A DNA stretch of 14,657 nt from Bacteroidales bacterium (GCA_004555055.1 SFJN01000105.1:1-14657), one strand, 5' to 3'; shown: positions 5,836 through 14,555, counted from the stretch's first letter. Made by a program: numbers and translations. Notes: a model not told the origin generated them from the letters alone.

Positions 5836-6930
5836 TTATATCCTTGCAGCACGTGCTGACAGCAGTGTGTCGAGGAGGACGATGGCAGCCATGGCCTCGA
5901 CTATGGGTACGGCACGAGGCACTACGCAAGGGTCGTGGCGTCCGTGGGCCTGTGACATCACGATATGGCCGTCAGTGTCAGTGGTAGGTTGTGGTTTCAG
6001 CAGGGTAGCCACAGGTTTGAAGGCTACGCGGAAACGGATATCCTCTCCGTTGCTGATGCCGCCCTGAATGCCTCCGGAATGGTTCGACAGCGTGTGTACA
6101 AGTCTGTCGTCGCCGGTCTGCCCGTCATTGTTGGGGACGAAAATGTCGTTTGTCTCCGACCCCCGGCGTGCTGCCATGGCAAATCCGTCGCCGTATTCAA
6201 AGCCTTTTGCAGCATTGATGCTCATCATTGCCGCCGCCAGCCGTGCCTGCAGTTTGTCGAAAACCGGGTCGCCCAGCCCGGCTGGACAGTGGGTGATACG
6301 GCATTCTACGATGCCGCCTACCGTGTCGCCTTCGCCTTTCACGGAGAGGATGAGCTGCTCCATCCGTGCAGCTGTTACGGAGTCGGGGCATCGAACGGCA
6401 TTCTTTTCGGTCTCGGCAAGCATCTCTTCTGTCATCTCGCTTTCAAGGGCAATGTCTCCCACCTGTGCCGTCCATGCATTGATGCGTATGCCATAATGCT
6501 TCAGTGCCATTTTGGCAAAGGCTCCTGCCACTACGCGGCTTGCGGTTTCGCGTGCCGAAGCCCTACCGCCGCCGCGATGGTCGCGTATGCCATATTTAAC
6601 GTTGTAGGTGTAGTCGGCATGGCTCGGCCGGAAGATATGCTTCAGATTGTCGTAATCGTTGGAATGCGGGTTGGTGTTGCGGATGAGGAAGCCGATGGGT
6701 GTGCCGGTGGTGACGCCGTCGAACACGCCGGAGAGCACCTCTACCATATCGGCTTCGTTGCGTGCGGTGGTAAGGTTGCTTTGTCCCGGACGCCTGCGGC
6801 GCATCTCGTATTGCAGGAGTTCGGTATCCACCTTCACTCCGGCAGGCATGCCGTCTATCACACCGCCGATAGCGGGACCGTGGCTTTCGCCGAAAGTGGT
6901 GAGCCGAAAGAGGTTTCCGATGGAGTTCAT
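5836..6930 (-). CDS. aroC: Chorismate synthase
   Basis: The 364-residue product catalyses the last step of the shikimate pathway, 5-enolpyruvylshikimate-3-phosphate to chorismate, using reduced FMN. The three family signatures are present: GESHGPAIGGVIDG near residue 14, the GGGRASARET stretch near 120, and SNHSGGIQGGISNG followed by RHDPCVVPRAVPIVEAM towards the C terminus. The RRRRPGQSNLTTARNEAD phosphate-binding region near residue 44 is also intact. The length is normal for the family. MNSIGNLFRLTTFGESHG is the standard N terminus, so this ATG is well supported. The gene lies 108 nt downstream of the SlyD-like gene on the same strand with no terminator between them, so they may be co-transcribed. 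A terminator follows the gene. Confidence 0.97.
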   Translation of the reverse strand: MNSIGNLFRLTTFGESHGPAIGGVIDGMPAGVKVDTELLQYEMRRRRPGQSNLTTARNEADMVEVLSGVFDGVTTGTPIGFLIRNTNPHSNDYDNLKHIFRPSHADYTYNVKYGIRDHRGGGRASARETASRVVAGAFAKMALKHYGIRINAWTAQVGDIALESEMTEEMLAETEKNAVRCPDSVTAARMEQLILSVKGEGDTVGGIVECRITHCPAGLGDPVFDKLQARLAAAMMSINAAKGFEYGDGFAMAARRGSETNDIFVPNNDGQTGDDRLVHTLSNHSGGIQGGISNGEDIRFRVAFKPVATLLKPQPTTDTDGHIVMSQAHGRHDPCVVPRAVPIVEAMAAIVLLDTLLSARAARI

Positions 6931-7038
6931 GCGTCTATGGGAGTTTGTGGGGAAAACCCGTTTTTTGGGGGGCAGAAAAGGGAGAGGGCAGGTAAATAAG
7001 TCGGATTTCCGGAGAGTGTCCGGTCCTGGTGTCTGCCG

Positions 7039-7650
7039 TCAGTTCTTTTTACAGCATCCGCCTTCGCCGTGTCCGTTACCCTGGCATCCGCACTGTGCGC
7101 CCTCGTCCTCGCCGTGGCAGCATCCGCCGTGGCATCCGGAGCATCCGCCGCCACAGCCTTCACCGGTGAGGGCATTGATGGCTTCTTTGATCTCTTCGTC
7201 GGTAGCTTCGCGGGCGGTGATGACGCGTCCTTTGAAATGCAGTGCCTTGCCGGCATAGTGTTCGTTGAGGTCCACCACCACGGTGTCGCCCTTGATTTCC
7301 GTCACCAGACCGTGGAAGCGCATACCCTCTTCGTTCACAAGCGGGATGATGCTTCCGGGATATACCGCATCTTCGGCAAACTTTCCGTTGACGAAGAATG
7401 ATGCTTTGGGAACTTGAATGACATATTCCGGCAGGTAGGGACCGTAGCCCTCTTCAACGGAGAGCGTGAAATCGAATTCCTCGTTTTCCGAGAGGTCCGC
7501 GATGCGACTCTCGAAGGCGTCGAGGGCCATACCCATGTTGGTGATGAACTGGAAAGGGTATTGTTCGGGAGCCTGTTCGAGCAGTTCGTGGATGCCGGCA
7601 TCGTTGTCGGCGTAAAGGTTGTACGAAACGGTGATGTATCGGTGTGTCAT
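7039..7650 (-). CDS. SlyD-like FKBP-type peptidyl-prolyl cis-trans isomerase
   Basis: The 203-residue product has the SlyD arrangement: a split FKBP prolyl-isomerase domain (about residues 1-75 and 125-152, including MGMALDAFESRI and EEGYGPY) interrupted by an insert-in-flap chaperone domain (about 76-124). The tail from about residue 165 is Gly/Cys/His-rich, with nine Cys and three His, like the metal-binding tail of E. coli SlyD, which delivers nickel to hydrogenase. The family role is cytoplasmic folding assistance and metal handling; the metal here is unknown. No signal peptide is seen, and the start MTHRYITVSYNLYA fits the family. It lies 169 nt downstream of dnaX on the same strand. No clear promoter was found in that gap, so read-through from dnaX is possible. 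Confidence 0.92.
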   Translation of the reverse strand: MTHRYITVSYNLYADNDAGIHELLEQAPEQYPFQFITNMGMALDAFESRIADLSENEEFDFTLSVEEGYGPYLPEYVIQVPKASFFVNGKFAEDAVYPGSIIPLVNEEGMRFHGLVTEIKGDTVVVDLNEHYAGKALHFKGRVITAREATDEEIKEAINALTGEGCGGGCSGCHGGCCHGEDEGAQCGCQGNGHGEGGCCKKN

Positions 7651-7819
7651 GTGAATGATGGTGGGTAATGAGTTCGTGATGGGGATAAGGGAGGGCAGGA
7701 GGGCTTGGCTGATGTACTGTAAGGACGGGAAAACGTGCAGTAGGAGGGGAGACTTTTCGAAAAATATTTGTCTTCCTGCTTACCGTCCGGGCGGAAGGAG
7801 AGAGCAGGGTACCCCCCCC

Positions 7820-9619
7820 TCATGCCAGTTGCAGTTTCAGTTTCTCTACAAGTAAGGCAACGGCTTTGTTCGCCTTGCACATATCCTGCAGTATTTCCCT
7901 CGGGGAGCGGTAGTTGTGGGTTTCCACATTTTCGTTGACCTTGAACTTGATGGTCAGCAGCGAATTGTGCAAGGCTTCGCGAAGGAATCCTGTCAGATTT
8001 TCCTTGATGGTGCCGAGATGCTTCGCCACACGTTCGTTGTCGACGGAAACTTCCACGACGAAATTGTCCATGATTTGTGGTTTCAGCATCTGTAGCCGTC
8101 CGGCTTCTGCACTCTGTTCCGGCGGGAGTTCGTTGACGAATCTCAGCCAATAATAGCGGAGTTCATCCTCGTTGAAAGGTTCTGCAAGCGTTGTTCCCAG
8201 AGATGTGGTTGAGGCGTTGGCAGCAGTTGCCGTGGCAATGTGTGTGCCAGATGCTGCCGTCTGTCCTTTCGGGGGTGTGCTTATAGAAATGGTATTGAGC
8301 CTGCGGCTCAAGGCGCTTTGCGGTGCCGGGTTGGCTTGGACTGCTACACCGACAGTGGTTTTCGGTGTCGTTACCGTGGTCCGTGGCAGCGGTATCGTGG
8401 GTGTTTGCCGTACGGTGGCTGTGGGGTGGTGCGGTGTGGTGGCAGCAGGTGTGGCCACCGGCGCGAAGATGGGGAGTAGACGTCTTATAGGGCTACGCCC
8501 CCCCGAGGCACTGTCGTCGGCGTTTTCAGACATCAGTTGCGCCACTTCGATGAGTGTGATTTCCACCAGCAGCCGTTTGTTGCGGGCTGTACGGTAGTTG
8601 ATGTCGCAGTTGTTGCAGAGTTTCAAGGCCCTGTAGATGAATTTTGTGCTGCATCGCATGGCCTGTTCCTGGTAGCGTTGCTGTACGCTTTGTGCCACTT
8701 CGAGCAGTGGCAGTGTCTGTGCGTCGCGGCTGACGAGGAGGTTGCGGAAGTGGCTCGAGAGTCCGCCCATGAAGTGGTTGGCCTCAAATCCGCGGCATAG
8801 GATGTCGTTGAGTGTAAGCATCACCTGTGTGACGTCGCATTTCAAGAGGCTGTCGGTGATGTTGAAATAGTAGTCATAGTCAAGTATGTTCAGGTTTTCT
8901 ATGACTTTGCTGTAGGTGATGTTTCCCTGTGTGTACGATGCAATCTGGTCGAAGATGCTGAGTGCATCGCGCATACCGCCGTCCGCTTTCTGAGCAATGA
9001 CGTTGAGTGCCTCGTCCTCGCAAGCATAGCCTTCGCGCTCTGCCACGCATTTCAGATGTCCGACGATGTCCTCCACCTCCATGCGGTTGAAGTCGTAAAT
9101 CTGGCATCTTGAAAGGATGGTGGGTAGGATTTTGTGTTTCTCTGTGGTGGCGAGAATGAAGATGGCATGTGCAGGCGGTTCTTCGAGAGTCTTCAGAAAG
9201 GCGTTGAATGCCGCTGCGGAGAGCATGTGCACCTCGTCGATGATGAATACCTTGTAGCGTCCGGCCTGTGGTGGAATCTGTACCTGTTCGATGAGCGTCC
9301 TGATGTCGTCGACGGAGTTGTTGGATGCCGCGTCGAGTTCGTGGATGTTCAGCGACCGCCCTTCGTTGAATGCCATGCAGCTTTCGCACTTGTCGCATGC
9401 CTCTCCGTCTTGTCCGGGACTGAGGCAGTTGATGGTTTTAGCAAAGATGCGTGCGCTGGTGGTCTTGCCCACGCCTCGAGGGCCGCAGAAGAGGTAGGCA
9501 TGCGCCAGTTTCCCCGCCTTGATGGCATTCTTCAGCGTGGTGGTAAGGGCGCTTTGCCCCACTACGGCATCGAAAGTCGCCGGGCGGTATTTGCGGGCCG
9601 ATACAATATAATCTGACAT
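7820..9619 (-). CDS. dnaX: DNA polymerase III subunit tau/gamma
   Basis: The 599-residue product is the clamp-loader ATPase that opens and loads the sliding clamp at the replication fork. The AAA+ core shows Walker A GPRGVGKT (46-53), a zinc-binding set Cys65, Cys75, Cys78, Cys81, Walker B VFIIDEVH (124-131), sensor 1 ATTE (157-160) and the SRC arginine-finger motif (170-172). After about residue 360 comes a Thr/Pro/Ala-rich linker, then a Bacteroidetes-type C-terminal region. The frame is open to 9664, but MSDYIVSARKYRP is the family N terminus, and the upstream ATG would lie at or before the predicted transcription start. No A-rich slippery site like that of E. coli dnaX was found, so there is no sequence support for a frameshifted gamma form. 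Confidence 0.96.
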   Translation of the reverse strand: MSDYIVSARKYRPATFDAVVGQSALTTTLKNAIKAGKLAHAYLFCGPRGVGKTTSARIFAKTINCLSPGQDGEACDKCESCMAFNEGRSLNIHELDAASNNSVDDIRTLIEQVQIPPQAGRYKVFIIDEVHMLSAAAFNAFLKTLEEPPAHAIFILATTEKHKILPTILSRCQIYDFNRMEVEDIVGHLKCVAEREGYACEDEALNVIAQKADGGMRDALSIFDQIASYTQGNITYSKVIENLNILDYDYYFNITDSLLKCDVTQVMLTLNDILCRGFEANHFMGGLSSHFRNLLVSRDAQTLPLLEVAQSVQQRYQEQAMRCSTKFIYRALKLCNNCDINYRTARNKRLLVEITLIEVAQLMSENADDSASGGRSPIRRLLPIFAPVATPAATTPHHPTATVRQTPTIPLPRTTVTTPKTTVGVAVQANPAPQSALSRRLNTISISTPPKGQTAASGTHIATATAANASTTSLGTTLAEPFNEDELRYYWLRFVNELPPEQSAEAGRLQMLKPQIMDNFVVEVSVDNERVAKHLGTIKENLTGFLREALHNSLLTIKFKVNENVETHNYRSPREILQDMCKANKAVALLVEKLKLQLA

Positions 9620-9661
9620 GTGTGATGGTTTTCGCGTCGTGCTTGGGGAAAATTTTCTTGG

Positions 9662-9693
9662 CAAATTTAAGGTTTTATTTTGGAAACGGCAAT
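9662..9693 (-). promoter_or_regulatory. Promoter for dnaX
   Basis: Read on the minus strand, ATTG (9693-9690, one mismatch to TTTG) is followed after 20 nt by TAAATTTG (9669-9662). This gives a leader of about 40 nt to the chosen dnaX ATG at 9619. Confidence 0.55.
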
Positions 9694-9797
9694 GTTACGT
9701 ACGGCAAAAAAGGCGTTTTTTTGCAAGCAGAACATGACATTCAGTATGCGATACTTTACAAATGACATGTCAAGAAGCAATATTTGTGCTCAAATTG

Positions 9798-9828
9798 TTT
9801 GCTTGAAATTTACAAATGTCTAATTTTG
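9798..9828 (+). promoter_or_regulatory. Promoter for dapF
   Basis: TTTG at 9798-9801 is followed after 19 nt by TAATTTTG at 9821-9828, a full match to the Bacteroidetes consensus. The leader to the dapF ATG is about 38 nt and contains one TGTCAAGAA repeat. Confidence 0.7.
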
Positions 9829-9871
9829 CTGCCGAAAACAAGTCATTTGTCAAGAACGAGACCGAATTACT

Positions 9872-10729
9872 ATGCCAAAGACAATCGCATTCACCAAAAT
9901 GCATGGTTGCGGAAATTGCTACATCTACGTAGACACCACCCGCTATCCTCTGGCTTGTCCTGAGCGTGCTGCCGTGCTCTGGAGCGATGTCCACACGGGC
10001 ATCGGTTCCGACGGCCTGATACTGATAGGCAAGGATGCGTCAGGAAACTTTACCATGCGCATCTTCAATGCCGACGGCTCTGAGGGACGGATGTGTGGCA
10101 ACGGTGCCCGATGTGTGGGAAAGTTCATCTATGACAAGCATCTGTCGGACGCTACAGAAATCGATCTTCATACCTTGAGTGGAGTGAAGCATCTGTCGCT
10201 TCACGTCGACGCCGCCACTGATACGGTCGACCGTGTCACCGTGGATATGGGTGTCCCCGACTTGGCCGTTTCTTCGCAGTGTGCCACCGCTGACGGCTCG
10301 TTGCTTTCGCAGTCTGTCGTTGCTGTCGACGGCAAGGAGTATGTGGGCACGTTCGTATCCATGGGCAACCCGCATTTTGTAGTCTTTGTGGACGACTCCG
10401 AGCGTATCAACCTTCCTGTGGTAGGCCCCACGCTCGAACATGCCGCCGTATTTCCCGAACGTTGCAACATCGAGTTTGTCTCGGTATGCCCCGACGGTAC
10501 GTTGCGTATGCGTGTATGGGAGCGTGGCAGCGGCATCACCATGGCCTGCGGTACGGGAGCCTGTGCCACCGCTGTGGCTGCCTGCCTTACAGGTCATGCC
10601 GGCCGTCACTGCCGGGTGATGATGGACGGAGGTACACTTGAAATACGTTGGTCGGAGTCCGACGGACATATCTATATGGAAGGTCCTGCAACCACTGTCT
10701 GCGAGGGTAGCATGCCTTACGAAGAATGA
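9872..10729 (+). CDS. dapF: Diaminopimelate epimerase
   Basis: The 285-residue product interconverts LL- and meso-diaminopimelate without a cofactor, using two cysteines as acid and base. Both are present: Cys75 in GRMCGNGARC and Cys226 in MACGTGACA. The N-terminal substrate-binding motif reads KMHGCGNCYIYVD; Asn15 is kept, while the Asp that usually follows it is Cys16 here. SMGNPHFVVF and ERGSGIT are further family marks. The length is normal. Meso-diaminopimelate feeds peptidoglycan cross-links and lysine. The gene has its own promoter and a strong terminator before dapL, so the two pathway genes are adjacent but may be transcribed separately. Confidence 0.96.
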   Translation: MPKTIAFTKMHGCGNCYIYVDTTRYPLACPERAAVLWSDVHTGIGSDGLILIGKDASGNFTMRIFNADGSEGRMCGNGARCVGKFIYDKHLSDATEIDLHTLSGVKHLSLHVDAATDTVDRVTVDMGVPDLAVSSQCATADGSLLSQSVVAVDGKEYVGTFVSMGNPHFVVFVDDSERINLPVVGPTLEHAAVFPERCNIEFVSVCPDGTLRMRVWERGSGITMACGTGACATAVAACLTGHAGRHCRVMMDGGTLEIRWSESDGHIYMEGPATTVCEGSMPYEE

Positions 10730-10745
10730 CCCTGTGGGGTAGTAG

Positions 10746-10798
10746 AGAGCGAAACGCCATCGGTTTTGGAAACCGTGACGTTTCGCTCTTTCCTTTTC
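10746..10798 (+). terminator. Intrinsic terminator after dapF
   Basis: AGAGCGAAACG (10746-10756) pairs perfectly with CGTTTCGCTCT (10779-10789). An inner stem CGGTTT/AAACCG (10761-10775) extends it, and a U-rich tail TTTCCTTTTCC follows. It begins 16 nt after the dapF stop. Confidence 0.85.
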
Positions 10799-10880
10799 CG
10801 CAGCCTTTCATCCTGCTGCACACGACACATTTTCTCTGATAAATCCATATAATCACACTCATATATATTATATATCAGTT

Positions 10881-12098
10881 ATGTTGACGCTGAACGAGAA
10901 TTTTCTTCATTTGCAAGCCAATTATCTGTTTGCTGATATAGCCCATCGTGTGGCTGATTTCCAGCAGACCCATCCTGATGTGCGTCTTATCCGCCTGGGT
11001 ATCGGCGACGTCACCCGTCCTCTTGCCCCCGCAGTCATTGAGGCGCTTCATCGTGCGGTCGACGAGCAGGCGCGTGCCGAAAGTTTCCGGGGTTATGGTC
11101 CGGAACAGGGATACCAGTTCCTGCGCGAGGCCATTGCCGCCAACGATTACCATGCCCGTGGCATTGAAGTCGGTGCAGACGAAATATTCATCAATGACGG
11201 TGCGAAGAGCGACACCGGCAATTTTACTGACATTTTGGGACGTGACAACACCGTGCTCGTCACCGATCCGGTATATCCTGTGTACGTTGACTCCAACACC
11301 ATGTTCGGGCGTAGCATCGGTTTTGCCCCCTGTACGGTCGACAACGGTTTCGTTCCCTCACTGCCTTCGGTCGACGCGCCGGCACCTTCGCTCATATACC
11401 TTTGTTATCCCAACAATCCGACAGGAACCACGCTCAGTACGTGCGAACTGCAGCGTTGGGTTGATTATGCCCTTTCCCACAGTTCGTTGATCCTATACGA
11501 TTCGGCCTACGAAGCCTACATCGCGTCGGCCGACGTTCCACATAGCATCTATGAGATTCCCGGTGCCCGTCGTTGTGCTGTGGAGTTTCGCAGTTTCTCC
11601 AAGACGGCAGGTTTCACCGGTCTTCGCTGCGGTTATACCGTAGTGCCTTCTGAGGTAGAGGTCGTTTCCAGTACGGGCCGGCGTGTACGTCTTGCCGACC
11701 TATGGCGCCGCCGTCAGTCGACGAAGTTCAACGGCACTCCATACATTGTCCAGCGTGCAGCGGAAGCCGTCTACAGTCCGGAAGGCCGGGAGCAGGTACG
11801 TTCCACTATCTCGTATTATATGGAGAATGCCCGCATCATGCGTGATGCCCTTACGGCACTCGGCATCAAGGTGTACGGCGGAAAGGACGCCCCTTATCTC
11901 TGGGTCCCCGCCCCCGAGGGCTATGATTCATGGGGCTTCTTCAACCGTCTTCTCCACGAGGCGCATGTGGTGACCACTCCTGGTGTGGGATTCGGCCCCT
12001 CGGGCGAAGGGTTCATCCGTCTCACCGCTTTCGGCAGGCGCGAGGATTGCACAGAGGCTATGGAGCGCATTGCGCGTTGTAAGACGGCGGTTCGGTAA
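10881..12098 (+). CDS. dapL: LL-diaminopimelate aminotransferase
   Basis: The 405-residue product is a fold-type I PLP aminotransferase that converts tetrahydrodipicolinate directly to LL-diaminopimelate with glutamate as amino donor, bypassing the succinylase and acetylase branches. It shows IRLGIGDVTRPLAPAV near the N terminus, INDGAKSDTGNF (cofactor phosphate region), DPVYPVYVD, CYPNNPTGT, and the PLP-lysine segment SFSKTAGFTGLRCGY with Lys241. The length fits DapL (about 410). Placement directly after dapF supports this specific function over a general aspartate aminotransferase. No TTTG/TAnnTTTG promoter was found upstream; an A/T run TATATATTATAT lies 7 nt before the ATG. Confidence 0.95.
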   Translation: MLTLNENFLHLQANYLFADIAHRVADFQQTHPDVRLIRLGIGDVTRPLAPAVIEALHRAVDEQARAESFRGYGPEQGYQFLREAIAANDYHARGIEVGADEIFINDGAKSDTGNFTDILGRDNTVLVTDPVYPVYVDSNTMFGRSIGFAPCTVDNGFVPSLPSVDAPAPSLIYLCYPNNPTGTTLSTCELQRWVDYALSHSSLILYDSAYEAYIASADVPHSIYEIPGARRCAVEFRSFSKTAGFTGLRCGYTVVPSEVEVVSSTGRRVRLADLWRRRQSTKFNGTPYIVQRAAEAVYSPEGREQVRSTISYYMENARIMRDALTALGIKVYGGKDAPYLWVPAPEGYDSWGFFNRLLHEAHVVTTPGVGFGPSGEGFIRLTAFGRREDCTEAMERIARCKTAVR

Positions 12099-12198
12099 CG
12101 CCTGGTTTTGGTCAAGCAATCATGGCAATTCAAGCTTGCTTTGTTCCGTAATATGGTATAAAATCCACCCACTTATCGTCCATTCATCGGTAAAATCT

Positions 12199-12206
12199 TA
12201 ATTTTG
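12199..12206 (+). promoter_or_regulatory. Possible -7 box for glnN
   Basis: TAATTTTG matches the TAnnTTTG box, but no TTTG is found 19-21 nt upstream. Transcription would start near 12210-12213, giving a leader of about 67 nt and excluding an ATG at 12204 as the protein start. Confidence 0.4.
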
Positions 12207-12278
12207 CAGACAGCCAGAGGCAGGAACCCTCCGCCCGGCCTGTCAAGAAACAGTCCTATCCTTTTTCATTTTAGTCTT

Positions 12279-14468
12279 ATGAGTTCTTTAAGATTCAATG
12301 TCGTAGAGGATGCTTTCAAGAAGCGTCCTGTCCAGGTAGCCGCTCCCGAAGAGCGCCCCAGCGAGTTCTACGGAAAGTACGTCTTCAACCGTGCGAAGAT
12401 GTTCAAGTATCTCCCTGCCCGCACCTATCAGAAGTATTGCAAGGTGCTCAGCGACGGCACTCCGCTTGATATGCAGACTGCCGACGAGATTGCCCAGGGC
12501 ATGAAGCAGTGGGCCATGGAGATGGGGGCCACCCACGTCACCCACTGGTTCCAGCCGCTCACCGAGGGTACTGCCGAAAAGCATGACGCATTCCTTGAGC
12601 ACGACTGGAAGGGTGGAATGGTAGAAGAGTTCAGTGGCAAGTTGCTTGTCCAGCAGGAGCCCGATGCCTCGAGCTTCCCCTCCGGCGGCATACGTTCCAC
12701 CTTCGAAGCCCGCGGCTATTCGGCATGGGATCCCGCAAGCCCCGTATTCATCATCGGTGACACGCTGATGATTCCTACGGTCTTCATCTCCTATACCGGT
12801 GAAGCGCTCGACTACAAGGCTCCGTTGAAGAAATCCCTTGCTGCCGTCAACCGCGCTGCCACCAAGGTGTGCCGCTATTTCGACGCTTCGGTGGTCAGTG
12901 TGCGTGCCAACCTCGGTTGGGAACAGGAGTATTTCCTTGTAGACGAAGGCCTCTATGCCGCCCGTCCCGACCTGCTCCTCACCGGCCGTACGCTGATGGG
13001 GCATGAGTCGTCGAAGAACCAGCAGATGGACGACCACTATTTCGGTGCCATTCCCGAGCGTGTGGCAGAGTTCATGCGCGACCTTGAAATCCAGGCCCTG
13101 GAACTTGGCATCCCCTGCAAGACCCGTCACAATGAGGTTGCCCCCAACCAGTTCGAGCTGGCTCCCATCTTCGAGGAGTGCAACCTTGCCGTAGACCATA
13201 ACATGCTCGTCATGAGCCTTATGCGCAAGGTGGCCCGCAAGCACGGTTTCCGTTGCCTGCTCCATGAGAAGCCCTTTGCCGGCATCAACGGTAGCGGCAA
13301 GCACTGCAACTGGTCGCTGACCACCGATGGAGGAACCATCCTGCATGCTCCCGGAAAGACCCCCGAGGACAACCTCCGTTTCCTCACCTTCATTGTCGAG
13401 ACCCTCATGGGTGTCTACAGTCATAACGGCCTTCTCAAGGCATCCATCATGAGTGCCACGAATGCACACCGCCTTGGTGCCAACGAGGCACCTCCTGCCA
13501 TTGTATCCTCCTTCCTCGGAAAGCAGATTACCGAATTCCTCGATACGGTGGAGCAGAGCACTACCGATGCCCTCGTAAACCTTGAAGGCAAGCACGGCCT
13601 GCAACTCGACATCCCGCAGATTCCTGAAATCACCATCGACAATACCGACCGCAACCGTACCTCACCCTTCGCTTTCACCGGTAACCGTTTCGAGTTCCGT
13701 GCCGTAGGATCCATGGCCAACTGTGCCTGCTCGATGATTGTACTGAACACCGCAGTGGCCGAGGCCCTCAGTTCTTTTGCCGACCGTGTGGACGCCCTGG
13801 TGGCCGAGGGTATGGAACAGATTCCTGCCATCCTTCATGTGCTCCGCGAGGACATCAAGACCTGCCGTGCCATCCGTTTCGACGGCAACGGTTACAGCGA
13901 GGAGTGGAAGGCCGAGGCTGCACGTCGCGGACTCGACTGCGAGACCAGCTGTCCTGTTATCTTCGACCGCTATCTCGACGAGGCTTCCATACAGATGTTC
14001 GAGAGCATGGGCGTGATGACCCGTGCCGAACTCAAGGCCCGCAACGAAATCAAGTGGGAGACCTACCATAAGAAGATCCAGATTGAGAGCCGTGTGCTCG
14101 GTGACCTTGTGATGAACCACATCATTCCTGTCGCCACCCGCTATCAGAGTGTCCTTGCCGACAACGTGGCGCGTCTGCGTGCCACCTTCAGCGCAGAGGA
14201 AGCCGAACAGCTTTCGGCCTACAATGTGGAACTGATACGTCGCATCAACCGTCATACCACCTTCATCACCAACGCCGTTGATGAGATGATTGAGACCCGC
14301 AAGCGTGTGAACCGCCTTACCGACGAGCGTGCCCTTGCAGTGGCCTACCATGACGAGGTGGCACCGTTCCTCGACAGCATCCGTTACCACATCGACAAGC
14401 TCGAACTCATTGTGGAGGATGACATGTGGACGCTGCCCAAGTATCGCGAACTCCTCTGGATTCGTTAA
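12279..14468 (+). CDS. glnN: Glutamine synthetase type III
   Basis: The 729-residue product belongs to the large GSIII class, ATP-dependent synthesis of glutamine from glutamate and ammonia, first described in Bacteroides fragilis. Its length is exactly of that class and far above the 350-470 of GSI and GSII. Class motifs are visible: the EVAPNQFELAPIFEECNL region from residue 286, NGSGKHCNWSL from 337 (ATP/ammonium site), and NRTSPFAFTGNRFEFRAVGS from 459. The frame is open from 12204, but MSSLRFNVVEDAF fits the family start and the earlier ATG lies inside the -7 box. It follows dapL after 180 nt and has its own likely promoter. A strong terminator follows. GSIII expression is usually nitrogen-controlled in Bacteroidales; no operator is recognisable here. 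Confidence 0.97.
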   Translation: MSSLRFNVVEDAFKKRPVQVAAPEERPSEFYGKYVFNRAKMFKYLPARTYQKYCKVLSDGTPLDMQTADEIAQGMKQWAMEMGATHVTHWFQPLTEGTAEKHDAFLEHDWKGGMVEEFSGKLLVQQEPDASSFPSGGIRSTFEARGYSAWDPASPVFIIGDTLMIPTVFISYTGEALDYKAPLKKSLAAVNRAATKVCRYFDASVVSVRANLGWEQEYFLVDEGLYAARPDLLLTGRTLMGHESSKNQQMDDHYFGAIPERVAEFMRDLEIQALELGIPCKTRHNEVAPNQFELAPIFEECNLAVDHNMLVMSLMRKVARKHGFRCLLHEKPFAGINGSGKHCNWSLTTDGGTILHAPGKTPEDNLRFLTFIVETLMGVYSHNGLLKASIMSATNAHRLGANEAPPAIVSSFLGKQITEFLDTVEQSTTDALVNLEGKHGLQLDIPQIPEITIDNTDRNRTSPFAFTGNRFEFRAVGSMANCACSMIVLNTAVAEALSSFADRVDALVAEGMEQIPAILHVLREDIKTCRAIRFDGNGYSEEWKAEAARRGLDCETSCPVIFDRYLDEASIQMFESMGVMTRAELKARNEIKWETYHKKIQIESRVLGDLVMNHIIPVATRYQSVLADNVARLRATFSAEEAEQLSAYNVELIRRINRHTTFITNAVDEMIETRKRVNRLTDERALAVAYHDEVAPFLDSIRYHIDKLELIVEDDMWTLPKYRELLWIR

Positions 14469-14520
14469 TCCGCTATTGGACGGCTCTCGTTCCTTAGGGC
14501 GCCGTCAGTAAAAGAAACAG

Positions 14521-14555
14521 GCCGCCGGACAGTTTATGCTGTCCGGCGGCTTTTT
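14521..14555 (+). terminator. Intrinsic terminator after glnN
   Basis: GCCGCCGGACAG (14521-14532) pairs perfectly with CTGTCCGGCGGC (14539-14550) around a 6-nt loop, followed by TTTTT. It lies 52 nt after the stop codon. Confidence 0.95.

Larger units (their letters stand above)
9620..9871. promoter_or_regulatory. Divergent promoter region between dnaX and dapF
   Basis: This 252-nt region holds one promoter for each direction. It also has repeats that could be operator sites: ACAAATGAC (9758-9766) is the reverse complement of GTCATTTGT (9842-9850), TGTCAAGAA occurs at 9768-9776 and 9848-9856, and TTTACAAATG occurs near 9755 and 9810. The regulator, if any, is unknown. Confidence 0.4.

Noticed and set aside
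5965..6999. Plus-strand open frame of 344 codons
   Set aside because: It is antisense to aroC, which has all chorismate synthase signatures. The antisense translation has no recognisable motif.
7812..7819. Run of eight C as a possible phase-variation tract
   Set aside because: It lies just after the dnaX stop codon, outside any coding region and not in an evident promoter, so a length change would have no obvious effect.
7820..9619. Programmed frameshift in dnaX giving a gamma subunit
   Set aside because: No A-rich slippery heptamer with a following hairpin was found on the coding strand. The C7 run near 8499 (seven G on the coding strand) lies within continuous tau sequence.
12288..13604. 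Minus-strand open frame of 438 codons
   Set aside because: It is antisense to glnN, which is unmistakable. High-GC third positions keep the opposite strand open.
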